A DNA stretch of 60,232 nucleotides from UBA4720 sp038227135 (lineage in GTDB: Bacteria; Gemmatimonadota; Gemmatimonadetes; Gemmatimonadales; Gemmatimonadaceae), in the NCBI GenBank assembly GCA_038227135.1, contig JBBRQC010000014.1, positions 1 to 60,232 on the forward strand, written 5' to 3'. A program made the translations under genes and the position numbers. Below the pieces are notes generated by a model. The model was not told where the DNA came from, made no database searches, and worked only from the letters and a program-made list of their open reading frames with translations. Shown here piece by piece: positions 23,910 through 32,795 of this stretch. Each line of letters begins with the position of its first letter. The first letter of the stretch is position 1.

Positions 23910-26096
23910 ATGCGGACTCTCATTCAACTGGCGCTCCGTCGCCCCTGGCTCATCATCTTCGCATGGATTGTCGCTCTCGCGGTGGCGGCGCCTTTCGCAT
24001 CGCGGCTGGCCGGCGCGCTCCGCGGGAGCACTGACGCAGTACCCGGGAGTCCCTCGGAGCTCGTGTCGCGCGATCTCTCCCGCTCTTTCGGAAAAGGATC
24101 CGCCTTCGTCTTCCCCGCGGTCCTGACTTCGTCCGCCATTGCGACAACCGACGCGCGTTTCGCCGCTGTGGCGTCGCATCTCGAGCGAGCGCTCGATTCG
24201 GCAGGAATGCTCGACGTGCGCCATTACTGGAACACCGGCGACAAGACCCTCCTTGGACGCGACGGGCATTCCGCGCTCGTGCTGGTGAGACCGAATGCGG
24301 TAACGTTTTTCGAGGCCGAGTCGAGCGTTGATCAGATCAGGAACGCGGCGCGGGAATCCCTGCCTGGCTCGGCGTTCGACGTCAAGGTGACTGGCATGAT
24401 CTCGCTCTTTCACGACTTGGACGTCAACGCATCGGACGACCTGTTGCGCGCGGAGCGCATCGGCATTCCGCTCACGCTGATCGTGCTGCTGATCGTGTTC
24501 GGTGCGCCGATCGCCGCGGGGCTGCCGCTCGTGCTGGCTCTGGGGACGATCGCGATCACGCTGGCCGTTCTGTACGCGCTGTCCCGCGTGATGCCTGTAA
24601 GCGTGTTCGCGCAGAACGCCGTGACGATGGTCGGCCTTGGTATCGGTGTCGACTACGCACTTTTCCTGGTGAGCCGCTGCCGGGAGGAGTTGTCGCGCGG
24701 TGCTTCGTTTCGGAGCGCGGTCGAGACTGCTGCCGACCAGGCAGGGCACGTGGTGCTGGTGTCGGGCCTCGCGGTATGCACCGGATTCCTGGCACTCTTT
24801 CTCGTGCACATTCCGTTTCTGCACACGTTAGCACTAGGCGGCGTTGCGGTGGTTGTCACGTCCGTGTTGATGACGCTGACCCTGCTCCCCGCGCTGCTGC
24901 TGCTGATCGGCGAGAAGCTGAACTGGCCGGGAAGGGTATCGCGTCAGGCACACAGCGAAGGCGGATTGTGGGCGCGATGGGGGCGCGAGACGATGACGCG
25001 ACCGTGGCGCTACCTCGTTCCCGCGGTGATAGTGCTCGGCGTCCTTATCGTTCCAACGCTGAGGCTCAAAGCCTGGAACATGGGAGCGGACGACCTGTCT
25101 CCGGCGATGGAAGCCCGGCAGGGTTACGACATGCTCGATCGCAATTTTGCCGCGGGCTGGATGGGGCCGATCGCTGTGCTGGTGAAGAGTGGCGAGAACG
25201 GGAGTCTCCGGACGGGCGAACGCCAGGCGGCGGTAGCAGCGATTTCCTCGCGCCTCGCATCCGACCCCCGTGTGCAGGTAGTTGGTGGCTATCCGAGCAG
25301 GGACGGGCGATCGGCGCTCGTATTCCTTGTTCCGCGATCTGCGCCGGAATCGGACGAGGTGATGACACTCGTGCGCGAGCTGCGCGCCGATCCGTGGCGA
25401 GCCGCCACCGATGCCGGCCTCGCGATCCAGATTGGCGGCTTCAGCGCCAGCATACTGGATTTCGACGCCGAGCTTTTCGGTAGTCTGAAGCGGGTGATTC
25501 CAGTCGTGCTCGGGATCACGTTCATCGCTCTGGTTTTCGCATTCCGCTCGATTGTGGTTCCGATAAAGGCGATCACGATGAATCTGGTCTCGGTGCTCGC
25601 GGCCTATGGCTTCCTGGTGTACGTGTTTCAGGAAGGCGTTGGCGCCGGTCTGATTGGTCTCGTGCCTCCGGGCGGACTCAACTCATTCATTGTTCTGATG
25701 CTGTTCACGATCCTCTTCGGTTTGTCGATGGACTACGAGGTGTTCCTGCTCAGTCGCATCAAGGAGGAGTACCAGCGCACGGGAGACAACAAACAATCGG
25801 TTGTGAGCGGACTCTCCAGAACCGGCGGACTCATCACCAGCGCGGCGCTGATAATGGTGGTTCTGTTCGGCTCGTTCGGATTCACGCGACTTACTGCGAC
25901 CCGCGAGTTCGGACTGGGCCTCGCCTTCGCGGTCGCCCTGGATGCGACCCTGATTCGGGTGGTGCTCGTACCGATCCTGATGGGATTACTCGGTCGCGCC
26001 AACTGGTGGTTTCCCACTTCGCTTCTGCGGAGTGAGAGCCGCGCCACACGAGGCCCCGCCGTGGAGCGACGAATCCATGAGAGCGTTGGGATGTAG
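23910..26096 (+). CDS. MMPL/RND family transporter
   Basis: A 728-residue transporter of the MmpL/YdfJ type, proton-driven and in the inner membrane, usually moving lipids or hydrophobic compounds. It has two repeats, each with a periplasmic domain after the first helix (residues about 35-175 and 390-530) and a five-helix bundle. The proton-relay Asp-Tyr pairs are in GVDYALFLVSRCREE and SMDYEVFLLSRIKEEY. It starts 11 nt after the ligase gene. There is no periplasmic adaptor gene nearby, consistent with MMPL proteins. Confidence 0.9.
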   Translation: MRTLIQLALRRPWLIIFAWIVALAVAAPFASRLAGALRGSTDAVPGSPSELVSRDLSRSFGKGSAFVFPAVLTSSAIATTDARFAAVASHLERALDSAGMLDVRHYWNTGDKTLLGRDGHSALVLVRPNAVTFFEAESSVDQIRNAARESLPGSAFDVKVTGMISLFHDLDVNASDDLLRAERIGIPLTLIVLLIVFGAPIAAGLPLVLALGTIAITLAVLYALSRVMPVSVFAQNAVTMVGLGIGVDYALFLVSRCREELSRGASFRSAVETAADQAGHVVLVSGLAVCTGFLALFLVHIPFLHTLALGGVAVVVTSVLMTLTLLPALLLLIGEKLNWPGRVSRQAHSEGGLWARWGRETMTRPWRYLVPAVIVLGVLIVPTLRLKAWNMGADDLSPAMEARQGYDMLDRNFAAGWMGPIAVLVKSGENGSLRTGERQAAVAAISSRLASDPRVQVVGGYPSRDGRSALVFLVPRSAPESDEVMTLVRELRADPWRAATDAGLAIQIGGFSASILDFDAELFGSLKRVIPVVLGITFIALVFAFRSIVVPIKAITMNLVSVLAAYGFLVYVFQEGVGAGLIGLVPPGGLNSFIVLMLFTILFGLSMDYEVFLLSRIKEEYQRTGDNKQSVVSGLSRTGGLITSAALIMVVLFGSFGFTRLTATREFGLGLAFAVALDATLIRVVLVPILMGLLGRANWWFPTSLLRSESRATRGPAVERRIHESVGM

Positions 26097-26141
26097 ATGA
26101 CACGTTAGCTTACGTGGCACGCCCTCGTTAACAGGTACCTC

Positions 26142-27080
26142 GTGAAGATTTTTCGGACATCGTTCGCAATCTGCGCGCTCGTTACTGGAACGCTTGGTGC
26201 GCAGGCGACGCGACTCTCTATCGCGCCGGTTCGTCCGCAGCCTGGCGCAATCGTTCGGTTGACGCTCTCAGCCGCCGCACCACGACCGGACGCGATCGTA
26301 TCGATTCACGGATCCATGGCGGGTGAGCCCCTCCACTTCCTTCCGTCAGCGCCAGGAACCTGGCACGCCATCGGCGCCGTACCCGTCGATGCGACTGGCA
26401 TTCTATCGGCAGATGCTGAAGTCCGTCACGCGTCGGGGAAAATCGAATCTGTTCGCGCGCGGGTGAGTCTGCCCAAACTTCCACCTCCGGTGGCGCAGCC
26501 GCTTGCCGTGGACAGCAGCTTTTCGCGCCCGCTCGATGCAGCTACGGCGGCGCGGGTCGAGCGCGAAAACGCGCGTGCCCGCGAGATCGGCAAGCGCGCG
26601 CACGATTCGCCCGTCATGTGGACTACCTCGTTCCTGCTTCCGCGGGCGTCGGCAATTACGAGTGAATTCGGATCGGGCCGTTTGTTCAACGGAAGGGTGA
26701 CCAGTCGCCATCTGGGCGTCGATTTCCGGGGTGCGGCCGGCGAGCCCGTGCGCGCCGCCAATCGGGGAGTCGTTGCACTGGTCGACAACTTCTTTCTCGC
26801 CGGAAACGTGGTCTACATCGATCACGGCGGTGGCGTGGTCACCGCGTATTTCCACCTCAGCAAGACGCTCGTGTCAATCGGGGACACCGTTGCCCGCGGG
26901 CAGGTAATCGGCCTGGTAGGCGCCACCGGTCGTGTGACTGGGCCACATCTGCATTGGGCGGCGCGTTATGGCGCGACCACGGTGAATCCACTCGATCTCA
27001 TTTCGCTCAACCAGAATTGGTACGGCGCTTCCCTTTCGCGGGTTCAGGCGCGGACATCTCGAACGTCGGAAGCTCGGTAA
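26142..27080 (+). CDS. Secreted M23 family metallopeptidase
   Basis: A 312-residue exported peptidoglycan endopeptidase. A signal peptide (IFRTSFAICALVTGTLGAQA) is followed by a beta-sandwich-like region (about 25-110) and an M23 domain. Zinc ligands are His190 and Asp194 in SRHLGVDFRG and the HLH at 269-271. The start is GTG 26142. It belongs to the same broad family as the M23 protein at 4288 but is about 85 residues longer. It lies 45 nt downstream of the MMPL gene, possibly in the same transcript. Confidence 0.9.
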   Translation: MKIFRTSFAICALVTGTLGAQATRLSIAPVRPQPGAIVRLTLSAAAPRPDAIVSIHGSMAGEPLHFLPSAPGTWHAIGAVPVDATGILSADAEVRHASGKIESVRARVSLPKLPPPVAQPLAVDSSFSRPLDAATAARVERENARAREIGKRAHDSPVMWTTSFLLPRASAITSEFGSGRLFNGRVTSRHLGVDFRGAAGEPVRAANRGVVALVDNFFLAGNVVYIDHGGGVVTAYFHLSKTLVSIGDTVARGQVIGLVGATGRVTGPHLHWAARYGATTVNPLDLISLNQNWYGASLSRVQARTSRTSEAR

Positions 27081-27120
27081 AAACAGGACGGCGTCAGCTC
27101 CATACGATCTGAATGGCGGG

Positions 27121-28500
27121 TCAACTTCTCTGATGGGATCTGAGCAGCTTGTCAACCTCCTCGTAGCCTGATGGAAGCCTCACCTTGCTCGCCTGCGCTC
27201 CGGCACGGAGCAGGGCATCGACCGATTCCGGCGTCCGGCGTTCTGTCCAGTACGAGTCGACGCATGCCTTCACAGCGAGCATAAGTGGTGTGCGTCCCTT
27301 TCCGTCGGGAACGTCGATCGGCGACTCGCGCTCGATCAGCAGCTTGACGGTTCCATGATTCGCTCGCCACGCGACGACATGAATCGCCATGCTGTTGGGC
27401 GCGACGTCGAAATAACCATCGCCTTCCCTGTAGATCGATCCGACGTCCACGCAGAGGTCGAGGAGCTGACGGACGCCGTTCGTGTTTCCCACCCCCGCGA
27501 ACTGAGCGAGGACCCTTCCTCCGTCCGCCTGCAGTTGTCTCACAAGCTGTGGCTCGTCACTCGCAATTGAACGGACAGCCGGCGTATCGTTGCGCGCGCA
27601 CGCGGTGAGCAGCAGCTCTACACCGTCGAGCACGATCGGAATTCCGCGCTTCTCGAACATTTCGAGGACATCTCCGCGACCTCGGCGCGCAGCAATCGCA
27701 ACCGCGGATTTGCCCGGCGATCCTGTGCTTCCCCTATCCGGCCGCTTGGCCACCAGCGTAGGGTCGGCGCCGTGACCGACCAACAACTCGATGATCTCGA
27801 GATCGTTGTCGCTCAACACCGCGTTGTGAAGCGCCGTCTTGCCCCACCTCGAGGTTCGGTTCGGGTCGACGCCGTGCTCGAGGACCAGCTTGATTCCGTC
27901 GTAGTCGTGCCAGTCGGTCTTGCGTAGCAGGATCGTCGTAAGGCTGTCCTCATTGAGCTTCCCACTCTCCAGCAGAACCTTCATCGCGGCGTTGTCCCAT
28001 GTCTCGGGCGCGTGATACGGTGTTTCCTCGTCGTTCGGATTCGCGCCGCGCTCGAGCAACAGGCGTGTGATCTCAGCGTGGTGCGCGATTCCGGCAGCGC
28101 CATAGATTGCGCTCTCCCATTCAGCGGTGGGCTGGTGATTGGCCTCGTACCATCCGGTGTTCGGGTTCGCGCCGGCATCGAGCAGGGCCGTCGCTGCTCT
28201 GACGAAACCGCCGGACCTGCCTCGGTCGAGACGCAGGTATCTCGAGAAGCACAGATACGTGAGTGGATCCCAACCGTGCGGCCCACCTTTGGCGGTTGCT
28301 GCCGCCGGATCCTGGTCGAGAAAATGACGAACGGCTTCGTCGTCGCCGAGTATGGCAGCCGCGTGAATACTGCTGCTTGCGACTTCGGGGTGCGCAGCCA
28401 GAATCGATTGCGCGCGTTCCAGGGTTCCCGAATTGTGCCCTGAATCGAGCGGAACACCCGCAGCCTCGATGAAGGCCGCAGCGGGATCAACGGCATTCAT
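27121..28500 (-). CDS. Ankyrin-repeat protein
   Basis: A 459-residue soluble protein of ankyrin repeats, covering most of its length. Repeat landmarks include ITRLLLERGANPNDEE, IKLVLEHGVDPNRTS, GKTALHNAVLSDND and IELLVGHGADPT, and GKGRTPLMLAVKA near the C-terminus. It lacks a signal peptide, so it should act in the cytoplasm as a protein-binding scaffold. ATG 28500 overlaps the TauE stop (TGATG), with GTG 28503 as an alternative. Partner unknown. Confidence 0.85.
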   Translation of the reverse strand: MNAVDPAAAFIEAAGVPLDSGHNSGTLERAQSILAAHPEVASSSIHAAAILGDDEAVRHFLDQDPAAATAKGGPHGWDPLTYLCFSRYLRLDRGRSGGFVRAATALLDAGANPNTGWYEANHQPTAEWESAIYGAAGIAHHAEITRLLLERGANPNDEETPYHAPETWDNAAMKVLLESGKLNEDSLTTILLRKTDWHDYDGIKLVLEHGVDPNRTSRWGKTALHNAVLSDNDLEIIELLVGHGADPTLVAKRPDRGSTGSPGKSAVAIAARRGRGDVLEMFEKRGIPIVLDGVELLLTACARNDTPAVRSIASDEPQLVRQLQADGGRVLAQFAGVGNTNGVRQLLDLCVDVGSIYREGDGYFDVAPNSMAIHVVAWRANHGTVKLLIERESPIDVPDGKGRTPLMLAVKACVDSYWTERRTPESVDALLRAGAQASKVRLPSGYEEVDKLLRSHQRS

Positions 28501-29237
28501 CACAGAATCAGCTTGACTCCGGCCACGATCAGTACCACGGACAGCAGCTGTCTCAGAACCGGCGCGGGCGCGCGCTTGCTTCCGTAACTAGCTCCGATCC
28601 AACCGCCGAGCAACGCAGCCGCGCCCCAGATCGGAATGTTCGGCGGAAGCTGCGATACGCTCGAGAAATGACCGAGCAGCCCCGCCATCGAGTTGACCAG
28701 TATGAAAGGCGCCGCAACGCCGGAAGTCGCGCGTGTCTCCGCCCAGCCCATGTAGAGAAGCAGCGGACTCAGAAATATTCCGCCACCAACTCCCGTGAGT
28801 CCCGACAGGAATCCGATCGCCAACCCGGCCGCGGCTGCTGACCACACAGGAGGCGGGTGTGGATCGCCGCTCAGCGGTTTGCGCGACGAGCGAAACATCC
28901 ACACCGCGGCGTAGAGGAGAACCACGCCCACGACGACCTGATACCAGCGTGCCGGCAGCATCATCGCTCCCCCGAGAAACGCCGCTGGAACCGACGCGAT
29001 GGCAAATGGCCAGAACAGAGACCACGAAAAGAGTCCGGCGCGATAAAACTTCACGGTCGCGACGGCAGCCACCAGGATGTTGAGCGCGAGAGCGGTCGGC
29101 TTCATCACCTCCGGTGCGAAACTGAACAATCCCATCACCGCCAGATATGCTGACGCACCCGCATGCCCCACCGACGCGTACAGCGCGGCGGCGACAAGAA
29201 ACAAAATCCCGATGATCAACGTCTCCGGAACGGACAT
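28500..29237 (-). CDS. TauE/SafE-family membrane permease
   Basis: A 245-residue inner-membrane protein of the sulfite exporter TauE/SafE family, with about eight helices in two halves. Family motifs are near the start of each half: ASVGHAGASAYLAVMGLF and FLSGLTGVGGGIFLSPLLLYMG. ATG 29237 is chosen over the longer frame to 29342, which would extend into the divergent ABC gene. Members move sulfite, sulfoacetate or other organic anions; the substrate here is not determined. Coupled to the ankyrin gene. Confidence 0.85.
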   Translation of the reverse strand: MSVPETLIIGILFLVAAALYASVGHAGASAYLAVMGLFSFAPEVMKPTALALNILVAAVATVKFYRAGLFSWSLFWPFAIASVPAAFLGGAMMLPARWYQVVVGVVLLYAAVWMFRSSRKPLSGDPHPPPVWSAAAAGLAIGFLSGLTGVGGGIFLSPLLLYMGWAETRATSGVAAPFILVNSMAGLLGHFSSVSQLPPNIPIWGAAALLGGWIGASYGSKRAPAPVLRQLLSVVLIVAGVKLIL

Positions 29238-29288
29238 TCTCTTTCCACGTATATTTTGTTTCCGCGCGACCCACACCCGCGAAAGTAC

Positions 29289-30254
29289 ATGACCGAATAC
29301 GCTATCGACATAGTCAACGTCACGAAACGGTACGCCGAACATGCGGCGGTGCGTGACTTGACGCTTCGAGTCCCGACCGGAAGTGTGTACGGATTACTCG
29401 GCCCCAACGGCGCCGGAAAGACGACGACGATCCGGATGATCCTCAACATCATCGCGCCGGATTCGGGCACGATCCATATCTTCGGCCGTCCGTCCAGCGA
29501 TCCAAAGGTCACCGAAAGGATGGGATACCTGCCCGAGGAGCGCGGCTTGTATCGCAAGATGCAGGTGAAGCGCGTTCTCAAATTCCTCGCCGAGCTCAAG
29601 GGTGTGAAGGGAAGCGAAGCGGAGAGGCGCATCGACGACTGGCTCGAGCGCCTCTCCCTCAAGACGGCCGAAAAGGATTGGGGCCTGTCCAAGGTCGACG
29701 AGCTTTCGCGTGGAATGCAGCAGAAGGTGCAGTTCATCGGAACGCTGCTGCACGATCCCGATCTCGTGATTCTGGACGAGCCGTTCAGCGGACTCGATCC
29801 GATCAACGCCCAGGCACTCAAGGACACCGTCGTCGAGCTGAAGAAGCGCGGCAAGACTGTGATCTTCAGCACTCACCTGATGGACAACGCCGAGCGTCTA
29901 TGTGATTCGGTCTGCATCATAGCTCGCGGCGAGAAGGTGCTCGACGGAACTGTGACCGGCGTGAAAGAGGAGCACGGCCAGCGGAACGTCGCTCTCGCTC
30001 TCGAGGGCGATGGAATGCAGGGGATTGCTTCGATCCTGAGCGACCATTCTCTGGTGAAGCGCGCCGACGACTCGAACCGCTTCTTCGAGATCGAGCTGGT
30101 TCCGGGCGGGGATCCCCAGACGCTCCTCCGTCGCATTGTCGAGTCGGGTGCATCGGTCCAGCGGTTCGAGATGATTCAGCCTTCGCTCCATGAGATTTTT
30201 CTGAAGAAGGTCGGGGCCACCGGAATTGAAGAGGGGATGACGGGACATGGCTAA
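29289..30254 (+). CDS. ABC-2 type exporter ATP-binding subunit (NatA-like)
   Basis: A 321-residue ATPase that pairs with the permease gene that follows. Walker A is GPNGAGKTT near residue 38, the signature appears as LSRGMQQKVQ, and Walker B is LVILDEPFSGLDP, with H-loop STHLMDNAE. A long C-terminal domain of about 100 residues (NVALALEGD...) is typical of the NatA/DrrA group. Its stop overlaps the permease start by 8 nt. The 51-nt gap to the divergent TauE gene must hold both promoters. Confidence 0.92.
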   Translation: MTEYAIDIVNVTKRYAEHAAVRDLTLRVPTGSVYGLLGPNGAGKTTTIRMILNIIAPDSGTIHIFGRPSSDPKVTERMGYLPEERGLYRKMQVKRVLKFLAELKGVKGSEAERRIDDWLERLSLKTAEKDWGLSKVDELSRGMQQKVQFIGTLLHDPDLVILDEPFSGLDPINAQALKDTVVELKKRGKTVIFSTHLMDNAERLCDSVCIIARGEKVLDGTVTGVKEEHGQRNVALALEGDGMQGIASILSDHSLVKRADDSNRFFEIELVPGGDPQTLLRRIVESGASVQRFEMIQPSLHEIFLKKVGATGIEEGMTGHG

Positions 30255-31533
30255 GCTCTGGGCGATCATCAAGCGCGAATACGTGGAGCGGGTCCGGTCC
30301 AAATGGTTCGTGATCGCGACTCTCTTCGGGCCGATTTTCTTCAGCGCCATCATCATCGTGCCGGCGTGGCTTTCATCCCGGAGCAAGGCGACGAGCGACA
30401 TCTACAACACCACGATTCTCGACGCCACGGCAAACGGATTCGGCCATCGTCTCGCCATCAACATCGCCGGTGACAGCACGATTCCGGGACGGGTGCCCGA
30501 AGTCAGGGTCGTGGCGCCGAGCATGCTGACGCGCGCAGAGAGCACGGCGACGCACGAGGTGATGGATAAGGAGAAGACCGGCTACGTCGTCGTCGACCAG
30601 CAGACGCTCGCGGGTGAGTCCGCGCGGTACGCCGGCCGCAACGCGACGTCGATTGCCGACATGGCCCAGATCAAGAGCGCGATCCGGGAGACGATCCTTG
30701 CATCACGTCTGGAGAAGGTCGGTCTCGACAACTCTCGAATGAAGGAGATCACGTTCATCCCGCTCGACTTCAGCACCGAGCGAATCACGGAGAAGGGCCG
30801 TGTAGGCTCGGGGATAGCAAGCGTGATGTTCGGCTTCGCGATCGGATTTCTGCTCTACGCGTCAATTGTGATCTATGGTCAGACGATCATGAGCGGTGTG
30901 CTCGAGGAGAAGACGACGCGGGTGGCCGAGGTCGTGATGTCGAGCGTGCCGACCGACACTTTGCTTGCCGGCAAGGTCCTGGGCGTGGGCGCGGTTGGGC
31001 TCACCCAGCAGATAATCTGGATCGTGACGACTTACGTGCTGCTCCAGCTGAGAGCGCCGATCATGGCCAGGCTCGGAGCGCCGACAATGAGCTTCACGCT
31101 GCCGGACATCTCGCTGGGGGCGGGTCTGATCTTCCTGCTGTTTTTCCTGTTCGGGTTCATCTTCTATTCGTCACTTTTCGCGGCGGTGGGCTCGTCGGTG
31201 AACAGCGAATCCGAAGCGAGACAGGCGGCCAGTCCATTGATGATCATGATCATCAGCACCGCCGTCTTCATCCAGCCGGTGCTGCTCAATCCGACTGGAA
31301 CGACCGCGAGAGTGCTGTCACTCGTTCCATTCTCGTCGCCGATCATCATGCCCATACGGATGGCGGTGATAGGGATACCGCCGCTCGAGCTTGCGGCGAG
31401 CCTTGGCCTTCTCGCAGTCGGGTGCGTTGCCGCGTTGTGGCTTGCTTCGCGGATCTACCGCGTCGGGCTGCTCATGTATGGAAAGAGGCCATCCATCAGG
31501 GAAATGGCTCGATGGGTTTCCTATTCCCGCTAG
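30247..31533 (+). CDS. ABC-2 type exporter permease (NatB-like)
   Basis: A 428-residue permease with one N-terminal helix (FVIATLFGPIFFSAIIIVPAW), a large extracytoplasmic domain (about 45-195) and five or six helices in the C-terminal half. The VLEEKTTRVAEVVMSSV motif between helices is characteristic of NatB-type permeases. It forms an exporter with the preceding ATPase. Cargo (Na+, drug or lipid) cannot be assigned from sequence. The start overlaps the ATPase stop. Confidence 0.9.
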   Translation: MAKLWAIIKREYVERVRSKWFVIATLFGPIFFSAIIIVPAWLSSRSKATSDIYNTTILDATANGFGHRLAINIAGDSTIPGRVPEVRVVAPSMLTRAESTATHEVMDKEKTGYVVVDQQTLAGESARYAGRNATSIADMAQIKSAIRETILASRLEKVGLDNSRMKEITFIPLDFSTERITEKGRVGSGIASVMFGFAIGFLLYASIVIYGQTIMSGVLEEKTTRVAEVVMSSVPTDTLLAGKVLGVGAVGLTQQIIWIVTTYVLLQLRAPIMARLGAPTMSFTLPDISLGAGLIFLLFFLFGFIFYSSLFAAVGSSVNSESEARQAASPLMIMIISTAVFIQPVLLNPTGTTARVLSLVPFSSPIIMPIRMAVIGIPPLELAASLGLLAVGCVAALWLASRIYRVGLLMYGKRPSIREMARWVSYSR

Positions 31534-31628
31534 CCCCATCGGCGACTGCGAGCGTCCCAATCCGGACGCCGGGGCAGTTATTATACAGGCAGGAACCAAG
31601 TCATTTGCCAAAACCGAGGCTACAGCCT

Positions 31629-32060
31629 ATGTACGACGAAAGATTCGTAACCCCGATGCGCCAGGAGCTTACCCAGCTCGGCGTTGAAGAAATGCGCACT
31701 CCCCAGGAAGTCGATGCCAAGCTCAAGGATGCGCAGGGCACCACGCTCGTGGTAGTCAACTCCGTCTGCGGCTGCGCCGCGCGGAACGCGAGACCCGCGG
31801 TCGCCAAAGCGATCCAGCACGACACGAGACCCGATACGCTGACCACCGTGTTCGCCGGACAGGATGTGGAGGCGGTGCAGAAAGCTCGCAGCTATTTCAC
31901 GGGCTACGCTCCGAGCTCACCGCAGATCGGACTGCTCAAGGATGGCAAGGTCGTCTTCATGCTCGAGCGTCATCAGATCGAAGGCCGATCCTCGGATGAC
32001 ATCGCGCAGGATCTCGTCGGCGCATTCGACAAGTACTGCGAAAAGACTGCTGTTGCTTAG
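31629..32060 (+). CDS. Bacilliredoxin (BrxA/BrxB family)
   Basis: A 143-residue thioredoxin-fold protein of the YphP/YqiW group, which in bacilli reduces mixed disulfides with bacillithiol. The signature NSVCGCAARNARP contains the CGC motif (Cys47, Cys49), and the C-terminal RHQIEGRSSDDIAQDLVGAFDKYC matches the family. ATG 31629 is preferred; the frame upstream to 31422 overlaps the permease gene. Its presence suggests that a low-molecular-weight thiol is used; no bacillithiol synthesis gene is visible. Confidence 0.9.
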   Translation: MYDERFVTPMRQELTQLGVEEMRTPQEVDAKLKDAQGTTLVVVNSVCGCAARNARPAVAKAIQHDTRPDTLTTVFAGQDVEAVQKARSYFTGYAPSSPQIGLLKDGKVVFMLERHQIEGRSSDDIAQDLVGAFDKYCEKTAVA

Positions 32061-32111
32061 GTCGGGACGCCACCGATCGCGAGCTCTGGCCGCGAGGAGC
32101 GAGTCTAGACT

Positions 32112-32723
32112 CTAGAGCTCGTTGCGCTGCCTTCGCTCGATGAAGGGCTGGCCATCGGGAAGCGTCTGCGGCTCCACATCTCTGCCCGTGTCCTTGAGGA
32201 CGCGGCCTCGAATGAACGAAACAGTCGTGCCGAGCAGCAGCGCCCAGAGGCTTACGCCAAGCACGCGCCAGAACACCACGCCGGTCGCCATCGTTTGCCA
32301 GTCGACGAACTCCGCGCGGGCGGTGCCCCACGGCTCGCGGTGCAATGCGATGAGAACCAGACTGACGAGCATTTCTCCGGCCGTCTCGAAAATCGCGAAC
32401 AGGGGCGCGCGCCACGGCCACTCCCGTACGGGAAATCTTCCCAGATGGAGCGTTGCCATTCCGAGCAGGAACAGCGTCCCCAGCACGAGCGACGCGACGA
32501 GGTAGGAGTTGGTAGCGGTGCCGTGAGTGAGGACGACGGCGCGGAAGAGGCGAATGATGACACCCGTGATCACCGCCAGCTCTACCGGTGATCGCGCAAT
32601 CCGGGTGAACGCTGCAGGCTCTTCGAAATCCCATTCGCTCGCCTTCAATAGCCGGCGGCGCCTATCGACGGGATGGGGCTTCGTCACGGCCTCCAATGTA
32701 TCTCCCGAGTGAATGTCGTCCAT
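32112..32723 (-). CDS. Membrane protein of unknown function
   Basis: A 203-residue protein. After a charged, acidic-basic N-terminus (SGDTLEAVTKPHPVDRRRRL) come about four hydrophobic segments (near 48-70, 75-95, 110-130 and 145-170) and a polar tail. No family recognised. It follows lepB on the same strand after 72 nt, so they may share a transcript. The window sequence is coherent and of normal composition for its neighbours. Confidence 0.55.
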   Translation of the reverse strand: MDDIHSGDTLEAVTKPHPVDRRRRLLKASEWDFEEPAAFTRIARSPVELAVITGVIIRLFRAVVLTHGTATNSYLVASLVLGTLFLLGMATLHLGRFPVREWPWRAPLFAIFETAGEMLVSLVLIALHREPWGTARAEFVDWQTMATGVVFWRVLGVSLWALLLGTTVSFIRGRVLKDTGRDVEPQTLPDGQPFIERRQRNEL

Positions 32724-32795
32724 GGATTGTCCTGCTGAGGCTCAGGAGGAACGGCTGCTCCTCCCGATTCGACGCCGATACCCGGCGATCGGTAA

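Noticed and set aside
29238..29342. Longer TauE start at 29342.
   Set aside because: Runs through the divergent ABC gene start; the first TauE helix begins right after ATG 29237.
32101..32112. Perfect palindrome GAGTCTAGACTC between two convergent genes.
   Set aside because: Short, and located between gene ends rather than at a promoter.
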